Positions 38,446-49,618 of a DNA stretch of 64,000 bases are shown one piece after another. The DNA lies in assembly GCF_002843565.1 (NCBI RefSeq), contig NZ_CP025257.1, positions 844,215 to 908,214 on the forward strand. The letters are read 5' to 3'. The notes below the pieces were generated by a model that was given only the letters and a program-made list of their open reading frames with translations, made no database searches and was not told where the DNA came from. Made by a program: the position numbers and the translations under genes. How positions within the stretch are numbered: position 1 is the first letter of the stretch; the number at the start of each line of letters is the position of its first letter. The DNA comes from Mesoplasma syrphidae (GTDB lineage: Bacteria > Bacillota_I > Bacilli_A > Mycoplasmatales > Mycoplasmataceae).

Positions 38446-39840
38446 TTATTTAACCTTATCGCCTTCAGAAACTTGCAAATTACTAATTTTAAAGTCTTTA
38501 AATTTATTATGATAAGTGATTGTTCCCGTTTTTTTATTGGCTGCTTCAAGACTTTGACCATTTTCAGTTACTTGTGAATCCTTATCACCGTTAAACTGAT
38601 ACCCCACTAATACTCAACCAAATTGAGTTTTCGCTTTTCCGTCTTTTTGAACTTTAACCCCTGCCACTGACGGACGATACACCGCTCTAATTCCTTCAAT
38701 TTTAGCTTCAACAGTAAAAGAACGACCTTTCTCTTCTCCTGTTTTTAATTCAATGTCAGTATTGTATACATATTTAACATCAATTGATGTTGGTGCAGTT
38801 ATATATGATAATTTGTTATTAACTGTTAAAGAATATTTATTGTCTTTATCCTTAGTAGCAACGTACTCAAATTTTAAATCATCTAGCCTTTCTGAAGAAA
38901 CAGCTAAATATTCTTTTCTAAAATCATCAGTTTTTTCTTTTTTAGTAAACTCTGCTGATTGGAAAATATCTGCCTTAACAACTGAGTCTGAAGAAACCGT
39001 TTTTTGTGCGAAAGGGTCATAACCGGCATTTCCAGTCTGTCCTTTTGCCTTATTAGCGGCATCTTCAGATAGCTCATAAACATTTGTTTCTGGAGATAAA
39101 TATTCAGCAACCTTCAATTCAGTTTTTTCAATTGTTTCCCCATTTTCAACATACGCTATTTTGTTATCTGCATTTGCTGCTTCGAAGGAATATTCAATTT
39201 TTGTAAATGAACCATTTTTTGAAGCATAATCGCCTTCACTGGCGATTGATTTAAAGAATTCTTCACTTTGCTCAACAACTTGTAAATTATTTCCCGATGC
39301 TTTGTTTGCAGTTTCTTGTGTTACATCGCCACTTTTGACAAATTTTTGTAACTGATATAGTCCCAATAGCGAAGATACTTGAGTATTTTGAAATCTAGCA
39401 TAATATTCTTCAGGTTTCTTTGTTTCTGTCAAAACGTCATCATAAATTCCGTCAACGCTAGTTCCTTCGTCCACTCCTTTAAAAGTTTTTTTATGTGCTA
39501 AAAACTTGTCCTTAGTTGTCTCACGACCGCTGTATGTTAAAACATTAGAAATGTCTGAACGCAGTCTATTAAAAACTCCTGTTCTTCCATTTAAACCAAT
39601 GTTAATCGCTGTTTTTTGATCAACAGGTTTTTTTGCTTTTCATTCTTTAAAAGCTTCTTCATCTTTTACATACTTATTATTATCTTTATCCCATTTAACA
39701 AAATCAGTTTCATTTAGCATATTTTCTGAATTTGCAAAATATGTAGGAATACTTTTAACAGGTGATGTACAAGCAACAACAGAAGCTGTTCCTGCTGAAA
39801 TAATTGTCATCGACATTAAAAGACCTAGTATTTTCTTCAT
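38446..39840 (-). CDS. Surface lipoprotein of unknown function
   Basis: This 464-residue lipoprotein starts MKKILGLLMSMTIISAGTA and has a mollicute lipobox VVAC with Cys 24, the predicted lipidation site. The mature part is hydrophilic, with Lys, Glu, Asn and Thr throughout and no membrane segments. There is no recognised domain. Three TGA are Trp. A TATAAT (minus strand, 39888-39893) and GAAAGAGG before the ATG suggest its own promoter. It sits between dnaB and the ECF gene and is not part of either operon. The function could be adhesion, substrate binding or a surface antigen; sequence does not tell. Confidence 0.85.
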
Positions 39841-39896
39841 ATAATAACCTCTTTCTAGATCATTTGCTTTTAAAGCACAATATATATATTATAGCA

Positions 39897-39922
39897 ACAA
39901 AAAAGGGTTTTAAAAGACCCTT
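39897..39922 (-). terminator. Terminator overlapping the dnaB stop codon
   Basis: AAGGGT pairs with ACCCTT around an eight-base loop. On the minus strand TTTTTTG follows. The first arm covers the dnaB TAA. Confidence 0.7.
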
Positions 39923-41264
39923 AGTTTCTATCAGTAAATTTACCGTGCGGTTTGTCAAAGTATAATTCAACTGTTCCTGTTGAACCATTTCTATGTTTGG
40001 CAATAATTAATTCAACCTCTGAAATCGGATCTTCAATTTGCTCTTGAGTACGATTATGATTTTGATAATCATCACGGAATAAAAACATAATAATGTCTGC
40101 ATCCTGTTCAATCGCTCCAGAATCACGCAAGTCTGACATCAATGGTCGCTTATCTTCACGCTTTTCAACTCCACGTGATAATTGAGATAAACAAACAATT
40201 GGAATTCCTGTATCACGCGCAATACGTTTTAACTGACGAGAAATATTAGAAATTTCATTTTGTCGATCATTTCCATTTGCCCCTGGTGTTGTAATTAATT
40301 GCAAGTAATCAATAATACATAACTCAACTTCATGATCGCGTTTTAGCTTATGTAACTTTGACTGAATTTGCTGAATTGTAATTCCAGGAGTATCATCAAT
40401 AAAAATATTTGTTGATTGTAAACGATCGTCCGCTCTTGTAATTTTTAATCAGTCGTCCTTTTGCAAGTTTTTACCAGTACGTAATTTTGTAGAATCAATT
40501 TGTGTCATTGTTGCTAAAATACGTTGAGTCAATTGTTCCTTTGGCATCTCGATTGAAAAAATTGCCACTCCTTTGCGACCTTGATTTGCTGCATTATAAG
40601 CTAAGTTTAAAGAAAAAGCTGTTTTCCCAACTGACGGACGTGCAGCCAAAATTATTAAATCTGAAGATTGCAATCCTGATGTCATTTTATCTAGTTTTGC
40701 AAACCCTGTTGTAACTCCAGTCAAAGTTTCTTCACGTTGCTCTAAATCCTTAATTTTTTTGATAACTTCTTTAGCTGCAATTCCAATAGATAAAATTTCA
40801 GATTTTTTGGCTTCTAAATCAATTTCTAACAATTCTCTTTGCGCCTGATTTAAAACATCTTCCAAACTTGAATTACTTTTACGCAATTCTTGAATTTTCA
40901 TTAAAGTTGAATCAAATTTTCTTGACATGCTTGCTTTAAAAACAATATCGATATAATCCTCTACACCTTCATCAGTATAAAAATAATTTCCAATTTCTGA
41001 AATTTGCTCAGCTCCACCAGCTTTTTCCAATTGTTTTTTGCTTTCTAAGTATATTGCTACAGTTGTTGTAGACAATTCCTTTGAGTTTTGGCTTAATTCT
41101 ACAATTGCATTAAAAATTAATTTATGAGCACTTTGATAAAAGTCATCGCTTACCAAACGCACCAAAATATCGGGTAATGCATTAGGAGAATGAATTGCAA
41201 TTGCAAGCACAATTTTTTCTGCTTGATCCAATACCTCAAATTGTTGTTGTGTTTGATGTTCCAT
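39921..41264 (-). CDS. dnaB: Replicative DNA helicase
   Basis: This 447-residue helicase has an N-terminal DnaB domain (VLAIAIHSPNALPDIL), a RecA-like motor with Walker A AARPSVGKTAF (about 208-217), Walker B ELCIIDYLQLI, and the arginine-finger region LIIAKHRNGSTGTVEL. It unwinds the fork ahead of the leading strand. Two TGA are Trp. It begins one base after the rplI stop, in an rplI-dnaB operon. Confidence 0.97.
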
Positions 41265-41265
41265 T

Positions 41266-41709
41266 TTATACTTCCTTAATTTCTACTTTTAATTTGGCCT
41301 CAATTCCAAAGTCCAATTTAATACGAATATAATGTAAACCAATGTGGTTTAAATTTTTAAAGTTAATAAATTTTCTTTTATCAACAGTAATATGATAAAC
41401 TTTTGCTAATTGATCAGCAATATCTTGATTTGATATTGATCCGAATGCCTTATTATCGATAACTTGTAGCTTAAATTTAAGTGTTACTTCTTCAATTGCT
41501 TTTTTAATTAGCATTGTTTGTGCTTTTGCCAATTCTTCTTCTTCATTAGCAGTTTGAAGTTTAGTTTTTAATGTCTTAATGCTATTTTCAGTTGCCAATT
41601 TGACCAATCCATTTGGTAATAAATAGTTTCTAGCATATCCATCAGAAACTTCTTTAACCTCATCTTTTTTCCCTTGACCTTTAACGTCTTTTAAAAATAT
41701 AACTTTCAT
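41266..41709 (-). CDS. rplI: Ribosomal protein bL9
   Basis: This 147-residue protein has the N-terminal L9 signature [32 protein letters not shown], a long central helix and a C-terminal domain. There is no TGA. It is directly upstream of dnaB. Confidence 0.96.
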   Translation of the reverse strand: MKVIFLKDVKGQGKKDEVKEVSDGYARNYLLPNGLVKLATENSIKTLKTKLQTANEEEELAKAQTMLIKKAIEEVTLKFKLQVIDNKAFGSISNQDIADQLAKVYHITVDKRKFINFKNLNHIGLHYIRIKLDFGIEAKLKVEIKEV

Positions 41710-42188
41710 ATAATCAGCTCCGTTTCATATACTTATTTTATTATAAAAACCATTACTTATTAAGGTCTTTGTTATATAAAATAAAAAACCAAGCGCAGTC
41801 TATAATTTTTAACATGGATTTAAAATAAACTTTAGATTTAAAAAAATTTAATATTTAACTACAAAAAGTCTTATTTAGGTAACAATCTAGCAATACTACA
41901 TTAGAAAACTATCATCATTACCCAAAAAAAATATTTACAAAGTTAGGATAAAAATAATATCAGTGCTGCAAAATTATTGATCAACTTGAGTTATAAAACA
42001 ATTTTGTATTTAAGCTATTATAAGGTTGAAACTATTATTAACAAATATAGTTATTTGAATGAAAAAAAGTATATATCGTACCAATTATATGCTATTCAAA
42101 ATTTTAGTTCGCGCTTAAAAAAGTAAATATTATAGTCAAAAAAAGGTTTAAATACTTTTTATTTAAGGCAATTGCCAATTGATTAATA
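41710..42188. other. Gene-free AT-rich region with one short plus-strand frame
   Basis: No intact gene is visible. On the plus strand, about 54 codons without a stop run to TAA near 42126 (ISAAKLLINLSYKTILYLSYYK in part). They have no good start or Shine-Dalgarno, so this may be a remnant. AGTGCTGCAAA occurs at about 41961 and again in the terminator at 42195. Confidence 0.45.
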
Positions 42189-42224
42189 TAAAAAAGTGCT
42201 GCAAATTCTTGTAATTTGCAGCAC
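42189..42224 (-). terminator. Strong terminator after decayed gene
   Basis: GTGCTGCAAATT pairs perfectly (12 bp) with AATTTGCAGCAC around five bases. On the minus strand TTTTTT follows. It still marks the end of the pseudogene. Confidence 0.85.
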
Positions 42225-42263
42225 GATATATAAAGTTTTCTACATTTATTACTTATTAGTAAA

Positions 42264-42865
42264 TTATGTTCATTTAAGAATGTATATTTTAAACAATATA
42301 TGTATATTTTTTTCTAAATAAGAAGAATTCTTTTTCTTATTATATAGCATATACAGTTTATTTCCATCAACATGCATCGCTTCTATATCAGCACTAATTG
42401 CGTTTACTGAAGCAATACTAACTAATTGCTTGCTACTGTCTAATTTATATAATCCTTCTGTTGAATATGACGTCGAAATAAACAATTGATTATTATATGA
42501 AGCAAGCTTGTTAAATGTTTTACTACTATCACTAAAAGTTACTTCGGCTTCGAAACTATTAGTGTTTAATTTAATTTTGCTAATTTCACCATTACTAATA
42601 AACCGTAAATTTTGTTGTTAACTATAGTAATATCTTTTAAGAGTGTTTTAAACCTGTTGCTGATTTTAATTCTATGCGTTTATTTAAAGCAGTATCATAA
42701 TATTCTATATAGTTACTTTGCGAGTCAACAACAAATATTTTTTTATTATGCATAACAAATTTTCCAGAAAAGTTGGGGTTCCCAATTTTACTAGAAAACA
42801 TGTCTTTATTTACAATGTACCTTTTATTGGAAAATTTATTCTTATATACAAAAAATGAAAAGAGA
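42264..42865 (-). pseudogene. Decayed gene for a beta-propeller-like repeat protein
   Basis: Minus-strand frames encode repeat-like blade segments: GKFVMHNKKIFVVDSQSNYIEYYD, then after a frameshift KDITIVNNKIYG, then NGEISKIKLNTNSFEAEV and YNNQLFISTSYSTEGLYKLD, and finally MHVDGNKLYMLYN. The pattern (x-x-K-I-Y-V-V-D, N, Y-D) recalls beta-propeller blades. At least two frameshifts near 42640 and 42600 break it, and no start is seen. The family cannot be named. It ends before a strong terminator. Confidence 0.6.
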
Positions 42866-43076
42866 GTGCCTTGCTAGTTTAAAATAACAATACCAAATTA
42901 AGCTAAAAATCTAAAAACTTCTACGTCTTTAAAATTTTTTTAAGCATTTATATTATAACTACATATCTAATTGCTAAGCTAAACAAATTATAGGCAATTT
43001 ACGCAATAACACTTAAAGGCCTGTTTACTTAACGCTTAGAATATTTTAACGCTAAAAATACTTTTACATGCAAATT

Positions 43077-43120
43077 AAAAGTGCAAGGCCCAACGAATAA
43101 ATCATTGGCCTTGCACTTTT
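43077..43120 (-). terminator. Terminator after rpsR
   Basis: AAAAGTGCAAGGCC pairs perfectly with GGCCTTGCACTTTT (14 bp) around a 16-base loop, just after the rpsF-ssb-rpsR operon. The minus-strand T-run is short. Confidence 0.85.
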
Positions 43121-43149
43121 AATTTTTGTCAATCCGTACTAAAGTTTTA

Positions 43150-43377
43150 TTATTCAACAACGTATGGTAATAAAGCCATTTGACGTGCTCTTTTAATAGC
43201 TAATGCCAAAACTCTTTGATCTCTTGGAGATGTACCAGTGACTCTTCTTGGTAAGATTTGTCCATTTCCTGAGATAAATTTTTTTAGCATTTCAACATCT
43301 TTGTAATCGATGTATTTAATACTATTTTTGGCAAAGAAATTGACTTTTTTTCTTTTTTTAACGAATTTTTTTTGCAT
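43150..43377 (-). CDS. rpsR: Ribosomal protein bS18
   Basis: This 75-residue protein carries the S18 signature ([43 protein letters not shown], quoted here only by its start and end: IDYKDVEML and ALAIKRAR). It is the last gene of rpsF-ssb-rpsR, and S18 pairs with S6 on the ribosome. AAGGAGTAAAA precedes the ATG. Confidence 0.96.
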   Translation of the reverse strand: MQKKFVKKRKKVNFFAKNSIKYIDYKDVEMLKKFISGNGQILPRRVTGTSPRDQRVLALAIKRARQMALLPYVVE

Positions 43378-43404
43378 AAAATTTTACTCCTTCTATTATT
43401 AATC

Positions 43405-43863
43405 TCATAATATAGAATCATCATCACTTAAGATGATTTCATCTTCATTAGAAAGGTTACCAACTGGTTCTTGTTCTTGAACAAAACCATTATTTTGACT
43501 TAAATCAAAATTTGAATCAGATTGTGATGATTGGTTTGAAGCAGTTGATGCGTTGTTACTTTTAGATTCAAGGAATTGTACACGGTCAGCGTTTACATTT
43601 ACGATAGTTTCATATTTACCGTTTGTATTGTTTGATCTCACTGAAATTCTTCCTGTAACTGCAATTAAACTACCTTTTTTTAAGAATTTAGCCATATTTT
43701 CAGCTGCTTTATCTCATGCAACACATGGAATAAAGTTTGTGAATTCTTTATCACGACTAAATTCAGAAACTGCTAATGTAAAACCTAAAAATTTAGATCC
43801 ATTTCCAGCTTCTCTTAATTCAGGATCTCTGGCTAATCTACCAATTAAACTAACTTGGTTCAT
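43405..43863 (-). CDS. ssb: Single-stranded DNA-binding protein
   Basis: This 152-residue protein has an OB-fold (MNQVSLIGRLARDPELREAG, FTLAVSEFSRDKEFTNFIPCVAW, GSLIAVTGRISVR), a disordered Asn/Ser/Gln-rich tail and an acidic C-terminus DEIILSDDDSIL, ending less canonically than the usual DDDIPF. One conserved Trp is TGA, in CVAWDKAA. GAAGGGGGC precedes the ATG. It lies between rpsF and rpsR, as in most bacteria. Confidence 0.95.
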
Positions 43864-43896
43864 ATTGTTGCCCCCTTCTCTTTCTTGCAATTAATA

Positions 43897-44337
43897 CTAT
43901 TTAACTTCTTCAGCTTTTGGAGCTTCAGCTTTTGGCGCATCTTCTCTATTAAAGTTTTTGTTAAATGGTTTTTTGAAGTTTCTTCTTTCACGACGTTCTT
44001 CTTCAAATTTTGTCATATCTGTTTTTGATAATTCTGTTGTTTGTTCATAGTTTTGTAAGTTTTCAGTATTTAAAACTAATGTTCTAACAACATTTCTGTC
44101 AATTCCAGCAACACGTTCAAATTCTGCGACTGCAGCTGTTGTTGCTTCAACAATAACTACTGTATAGAATCCTTTTTTCTTGTGATCAATTTCGTAAGCA
44201 AAGTTCATTAATCCTAAATCTTTACTTTCAATAATTTTTCCACCTTCAGCTAAAATACCATTCAATTTGTCTGATAATTCTTTAGCGTCTTTAACGTCTT
44301 GATCAAGAATATACATAATTTCATATTTTCTAATCAT
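43897..44337 (-). CDS. rpsF: Ribosomal protein bS6
   Basis: This 146-residue protein has the S6 core (RKYEIMYILDQDVKDA, GLMNFAYEIDHKKKGFYTVVIVEA, VVRTLVLNTEN) plus a charged C-terminal tail (FKKPFNKNFNRED, APKAEAPKAEEVK), longer than the E. coli form. The first gene of the operon is preceded by AAGGAG, which can be masked by the leader structure at 44343-44403. Confidence 0.95.
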   Translation of the reverse strand: MIRKYEIMYILDQDVKDAKELSDKLNGILAEGGKIIESKDLGLMNFAYEIDHKKKGFYTVVIVEATTAAVAEFERVAGIDRNVVRTLVLNTENLQNYEQTTELSKTDMTKFEEERRERRNFKKPFNKNFNREDAPKAEAPKAEEVK

Positions 44338-44342
44338 AATTA

Positions 44343-44403
44343 AATTCTCCTTATGGTCTTGTGGGCCGTTAAGCCAAGGAGTTAATCCGTGTAATTAACT
44401 CGC
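44343..44403 (-). promoter_or_regulatory. rpsF leader: S6:S18-type autoregulatory RNA
   Basis: On the minus strand CTCCTT (44376-44381) can pair with the rpsF Shine-Dalgarno AAGGAG (44347-44352). Between the arms lie GGCTTAACGGCC and ACAAGACC. The base of the first arm overlaps another hairpin, GAGTTAAT with ATTAACTC (44379-44386 and 44394-44401). The two pairings share bases and exclude each other. S6:S18 binding to such leaders represses rpsF in other bacteria; here it is inferred. Confidence 0.6.
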
Positions 44404-44449
44404 ATATTAAATTATAACTTAATCTCAACTATTTTAAAACCTTTCTTAA

Positions 44450-44479
44450 TAAGAAAGACTACGATAGCTCGTAGTCTTT
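44450..44479 (-). terminator. Terminator after lysS
   Basis: AAAGACTACGA pairs perfectly with TCGTAGTCTTT around loop TAGC. A modest minus-strand T-rich run follows. Confidence 0.8.
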
Positions 44480-44484
44480 AGAAA

Positions 44485-45990
<1,506 letters not shown>

Positions 45991-46015
45991 TGTAGGTTTT
46001 CCTTTCTTGTTATGA

Positions 46016-46993
46016 TTATTTAAAATCAATATACTCTTTTATAATTGCTTGAATATCTGGTAATATCAAAATTTGATTTGCCTTATCTTTCAGTGCCTTA
46101 ACATTTGCCTTGTATGGTAATACATCTAAGTACCATGCTAAATGTTTTCTAAACTCACGCATTCCTCATTCTTCAGTTCTTAATTCAACTAGCATTTCCG
46201 CGTGTTTTTCAACAGTCGCTTTTCATTCTTCAAAATCAGGACCAGGAAGCTCCTCCCCAGTTTTTAAATAATGATTAACTTGGCCGAAAATTCAAGGGTT
46301 CCCCTGACATGCTCGTGAAATCATTACAGCATCACAACCTGTTTCGTCTAACATTTTCTTTGCTGTTTTGGCGTCAATAACGTCGCCATTACCAATAACA
46401 GGAATTTTCACTGCTTCTTTAACTTCCTTTATTTTTTCTCAATCTGCATGGCCGGTGTAAAAGTCAGCACGTGTTCGTCCATGAACTGCGATTGCGCTTG
46501 CGCCTGCTTTTTCAATTAGTTGAGCTACCTCAATTGCATTAACACTATCTTTGTCTCAACCCAAACGAATTTTTGCAGTAACTGGCTTTTTAGTACTTGC
46601 TACAACTGCCTTTACAATATCATAAATTAGTTCTGGAGTTTTTAGCAAACTTGAACCTGAAGCTGAGCGAACGGCAACTTTTGGTGCTGGACAACCAATA
46701 TTTAAATCAATAATGTCACATTCTACATTTGCGTCAATTCACTTAACTGCTTTAATAAACGATTCTACATCATTACCAAAAATTTGCATACTCATTGGAT
46801 GTTCTGTCGGATCAACAGCCAGCATGCTAAAAGTTTTGGCATTTTCATGGACCATCCCCTCAATTGACACCATTTCAGCAACTACCAAAGCTGCGCCTTT
46901 TTCCTTAGCAATAACTCTAAATGGTGCATTAGATATTCCTGCCATTGGTCCTTGGATTACCTGTCCTACTATCTCAATATTTCCAATTTTCAT
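46016..46993 (-). CDS. dusB: tRNA-dihydrouridine synthase
   Basis: This 325-residue FMN-dependent enzyme reduces uridines in the tRNA D-loop. The N-terminus is QGPMAGISNAPFR, the active-site cysteine lies in DLNIGCPAPKV, then AVHGRTRADFYTG and VIGNGDV. At least seven TGA are Trp. It starts one base after the DUF1904 stop, and lysS follows, as in many Firmicutes (dusB-lysS). Confidence 0.95.
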
Positions 46994-46994
46994 T

Positions 46995-47309
46995 TTAACC
47001 TACTTTATTTCCATTCATATATCACTTGCTATTAACGTCTGTAAAAAATACTCCTACTTTTGTTCCATAGTTTTTAAAAAAGTCAGTCAAATGTTTAGCC
47101 AAAAGTTCTTCCTTATCCAAACGTGCCATTCATTCAACAGAAACAAAAATTGGTCCTTTATTTTCTACTTTAGGAAGAATATCACTTTCTTCGCTAATGA
47201 ACATAATGTTTTCAGGAGCAGCATTGACCAATTTTCCAATTTCATCAATTAGTTGTGAATATTTTTCAACCGCTTCTCTGCTTACTCCACTGAATTTTAA
47301 AATTGGCAT
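46995..47309 (-). CDS. DUF1904-family protein
   Basis: This 104-residue protein begins MPILKFSGVSREAVEKYSQL, with GPIFVSVEWMARLDKEELLAKHLTDFF in the middle (quote limited to the family-like VEWMARLDKEE) and ends KVGVFFTDVNSKWYMNGNKVG. These match my memory of the DUF1904 family, which has a tautomerase-like fold; no function is established. Two TGA are Trp. GGAGGTAC precedes the ATG. It is cotranscribed with dusB and lysS. Confidence 0.7.
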
Positions 47310-47356
47310 AGGGTACCTCCATAATAAATTAATTTTAACTTTTTAAACTTCAAAAG

Positions 47357-47396
47357 ACAACAAAACAAGTTTTCAAAGTGAAAATGAGTTTGTTGT
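47357..47396. repeat. Long inverted repeat upstream of DUF1904 gene
   Basis: ACAACAAA pairs with TTTGTTGT, and inside GTTTTC pairs with GAAAAT, giving a near-continuous hairpin. It lies in the leader of the DUF1904-dusB-lysS transcript and has no T-run. Confidence 0.4.
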
Positions 47397-47422
47397 TTAA
47401 GCAAATTACGACTTTTTGAAAC

Positions 47423-47486
47423 AAAAAAAAAAAAAAAAGTTTTTGTAAATTTTGAGAGCCTGCTCAAAAATTTGCAAAAACTTTTA
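47423..47486 (-). terminator. Large terminator with 16-T run after nitroreductase
   Basis: AAAAGTTTTTG...AAATTTT-GAG pairs with CTC-AAAA-ATTTGCAAAAACTTTT around GAGCCTG. The minus-strand run of 16 Ts (plus-strand As 47423-47438) follows. It is one of the longest homopolymers in the window. Confidence 0.85.
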
Positions 47487-47512
47487 AAAATAACATATTT
47501 TAGATTAATCAC

Positions 47513-48175
47513 TTAATCTTCTTTTAAAATTGTTGTAAATTCTTTCTCGTTCATACGAACTTTATCAAAAAAGTATACATAAGGATCTTGCAAATCTGGT
47601 TTTCCCATTCCTAGAGCAACAACAAATTGCTCATTTTCCCCATTAATCAATTTATGCTTAATTAATGTACTGTTGACATTGTCTTTATCAAAACCTTCCA
47701 TTGGTCCTGTTCCAATTCCAACATCAGCTGCAGCAATCATCGCACTCCCTAAAGCAATATAAGCTTGTTTTTGTGCTCATCAATCAGGTAAAACATGATT
47801 TTGGCTTCAATTGCTGTAAACCGCTTCTGTTCTTGAAGGACGCATAGATTCAACTGGCACAGTAGCAGAAATACTTTTTTCAACAAGAGATTCACGTAAG
47901 TACTTTTCCTTAGCACTGACAAATAAAATAACATGACTCGCGTTTACAAATTGACTCTGATTAAAAAAATATGGGGCTAACTCAGTTCTTAAGCTGTTTC
48001 TTGGCAAAACAATAATTCTATAACTAAAAATTCCATAACTTGCTGAAGTTCAACGGATGGCTTCAGTAATTGAGTTTAAAGTTTTTTCATCAATTATATA
48101 ATCAGGTACCATTTTCTTTGTGGCACGACGATTACGAATTAATTCATAAACATGATGGCTTTTATTTTCAGACAT
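47513..48175 (-). CDS. Nitroreductase-family NAD(P)H oxidoreductase
   Basis: This 220-residue FMN flavoprotein has the N-terminal nucleotide-binding segment VYELIRNRRATKKM, a central ITEAIRWTSASYGIFSYRIIVL and a C-terminal GTGPMEGFDKD, all typical of NfsB-like nitroreductases. They reduce quinones or nitro compounds; the natural substrate is unknown. Several TGA are Trp (IRWTSAS, SNWSQNH, PDWWAQK). Confidence 0.9.
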
Positions 48176-48277
48176 AAAATTTCTCCTTTTTCTTTTTATA
48201 AATTAAATATACTAAAAAAAACAAATATTGTATTGAAAATTTCTTTACATTTTTTAAAATAAAGGTAAAGAAATTTT

Positions 48278-48337
48278 TGTTTAAAAAATAAAAAAATGCC
48301 CTATATTTTTTGAAAAAAATTGCTTCAAAAAATATAG
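48278..48337 (-). terminator. Terminator after ABC ATPase
   Basis: A 14-bp stem, CTATATTTTTTGAA with TTCAAAAAATATAG, is followed on the minus strand by GGGCATTTTTTTATTTTTT. Confidence 0.85.
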
Positions 48338-48366
48338 AGTATTTAATTAAAAAATATTAATTTTAA

Positions 48367-49539
48367 TTATGATCAATCAATTGTTCGTGGGTCAGCAGGA
48401 GTATCATTATGTTCCAAACTGTCAATTAGTCCATTTTTAATATTAATCACCGTGTTAGCGATTTTAGCAATATTTGGGTTATGAGTAACAACAACGATTG
48501 TTGTCTTATATTCACGATTTACTTTAACTAAAATTTCAAGAACTTTACGCCCCATTTCTTCATCCAATGCTCCTGTTGGTTCATCTGCAAAAAGAATGTT
48601 TGGATTTTTTGCTAAAGCACGCGCAATTGAAACACGTTGCTGTTGTCCTCCAGACATCTGATGAGGATATTTGTTCATTTGCTCGGCCATTCCAATAGTC
48701 GTAAAAATATCTTCAATTGACATTGCATTTTCTTTATTAGATGAAAGATTTTCACCAACTTCAGCATTTTCTTTAGCTGTTAAATTAGTTAGCAAGTTGT
48801 ATTGTTGGAAAATAAATCCAACATTTCGACGACGAAATTTAGTTAAATGTGAATCTTTTAACAGTGTTAAATTTGATCCTAAAATAAATACGTCTCCTTC
48901 ACTTGCTTTATCCAAGCCAGAAATAATATTTAAGAAAGTAGTCTTTCCAGACCCTGATGGTCCCAAAATAACAATAAAATCACCCTTATCTAAAATAATA
49001 TCGATACCCTTTAAAACTGGCGTTTCCAAATCTCCTGTAATATAAGATTTGCGAACATTTTTTAACTCAATAATATGTTTATCCAAATTTGGTTGATAAT
49101 TCTCAGTCGTTATAACATCACCATCTAATATATTTTTTGAGTATTTAGCAGTTAACTGTTTTTGACGTTTAAGTTTTTGTTTTAGCCCTTTAACTCCGTC
49201 CTCAAAATCAGGCTTTTCGCCAACGTTTAAAAAGTTTCTATCACTATCATTAATGACAGGCTCTAATTTTGCAGTTTTTTTAGAAACAGTTTTTTTAGAA
49301 ATTTTTGCTTTTTCATCACTAACTTTATCCGCAATAATTTCCTCTTTTTGCTCTTCAATATTATTAGACTCAAATCTATTAATCTTTTCTTTCAAATCCT
49401 CTGCCACTTTTTCTAATTTTTGAATTAGCTTGTCACGATCTGGATTGTCTTCAATTAAAGATTGCTTTTGTCACTCCAAATTTTTTTCAGTGCTAGCCAA
49501 AGCTTCTTTTAATTTTTCCAATTTTGTAAAATTTGTCAT
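48367..49539 (-). CDS. ABC transporter ATPase (MacB/LolD type) with N-terminal coiled coil
   Basis: This 390-residue protein has about 130 residues of charged, Lys/Glu-rich coiled coil, then an ATPase domain with Walker A GPSGSGKTT, signature SGGQQQR, Walker B ILFADEPTGALD and a switch histidine in VVVTHN. The sub-family (ELKNVRKSYITGDLETPVLKGI) pairs with MacB/FtsX-like permeases. No permease gene lies next to it here. Two TGA are Trp, including the second-last residue. AGGGAGGATAA precedes the ATG. Confidence 0.9.
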
Positions 49540-49618
49540 TTATCCTCCCTTAATTTCAAAACAATGTCAAAAATATTTTATCACACAATAAGTTTACTTT
49601 TTTATAGATTATTTTTTA

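Noticed and set aside
45991..46029. Upstream start for lysS at 46029
   Set aside because: No Shine-Dalgarno there and it overlaps dusB. MAIEERKF at 45990 has AAAGGAAAA upstream.
46713..47252. Long plus-strand reading frame over dusB and the DUF1904 gene
   Set aside because: It is the antisense shadow of two well-supported minus-strand genes. Its translation has no family motif and no ribosome-binding site.
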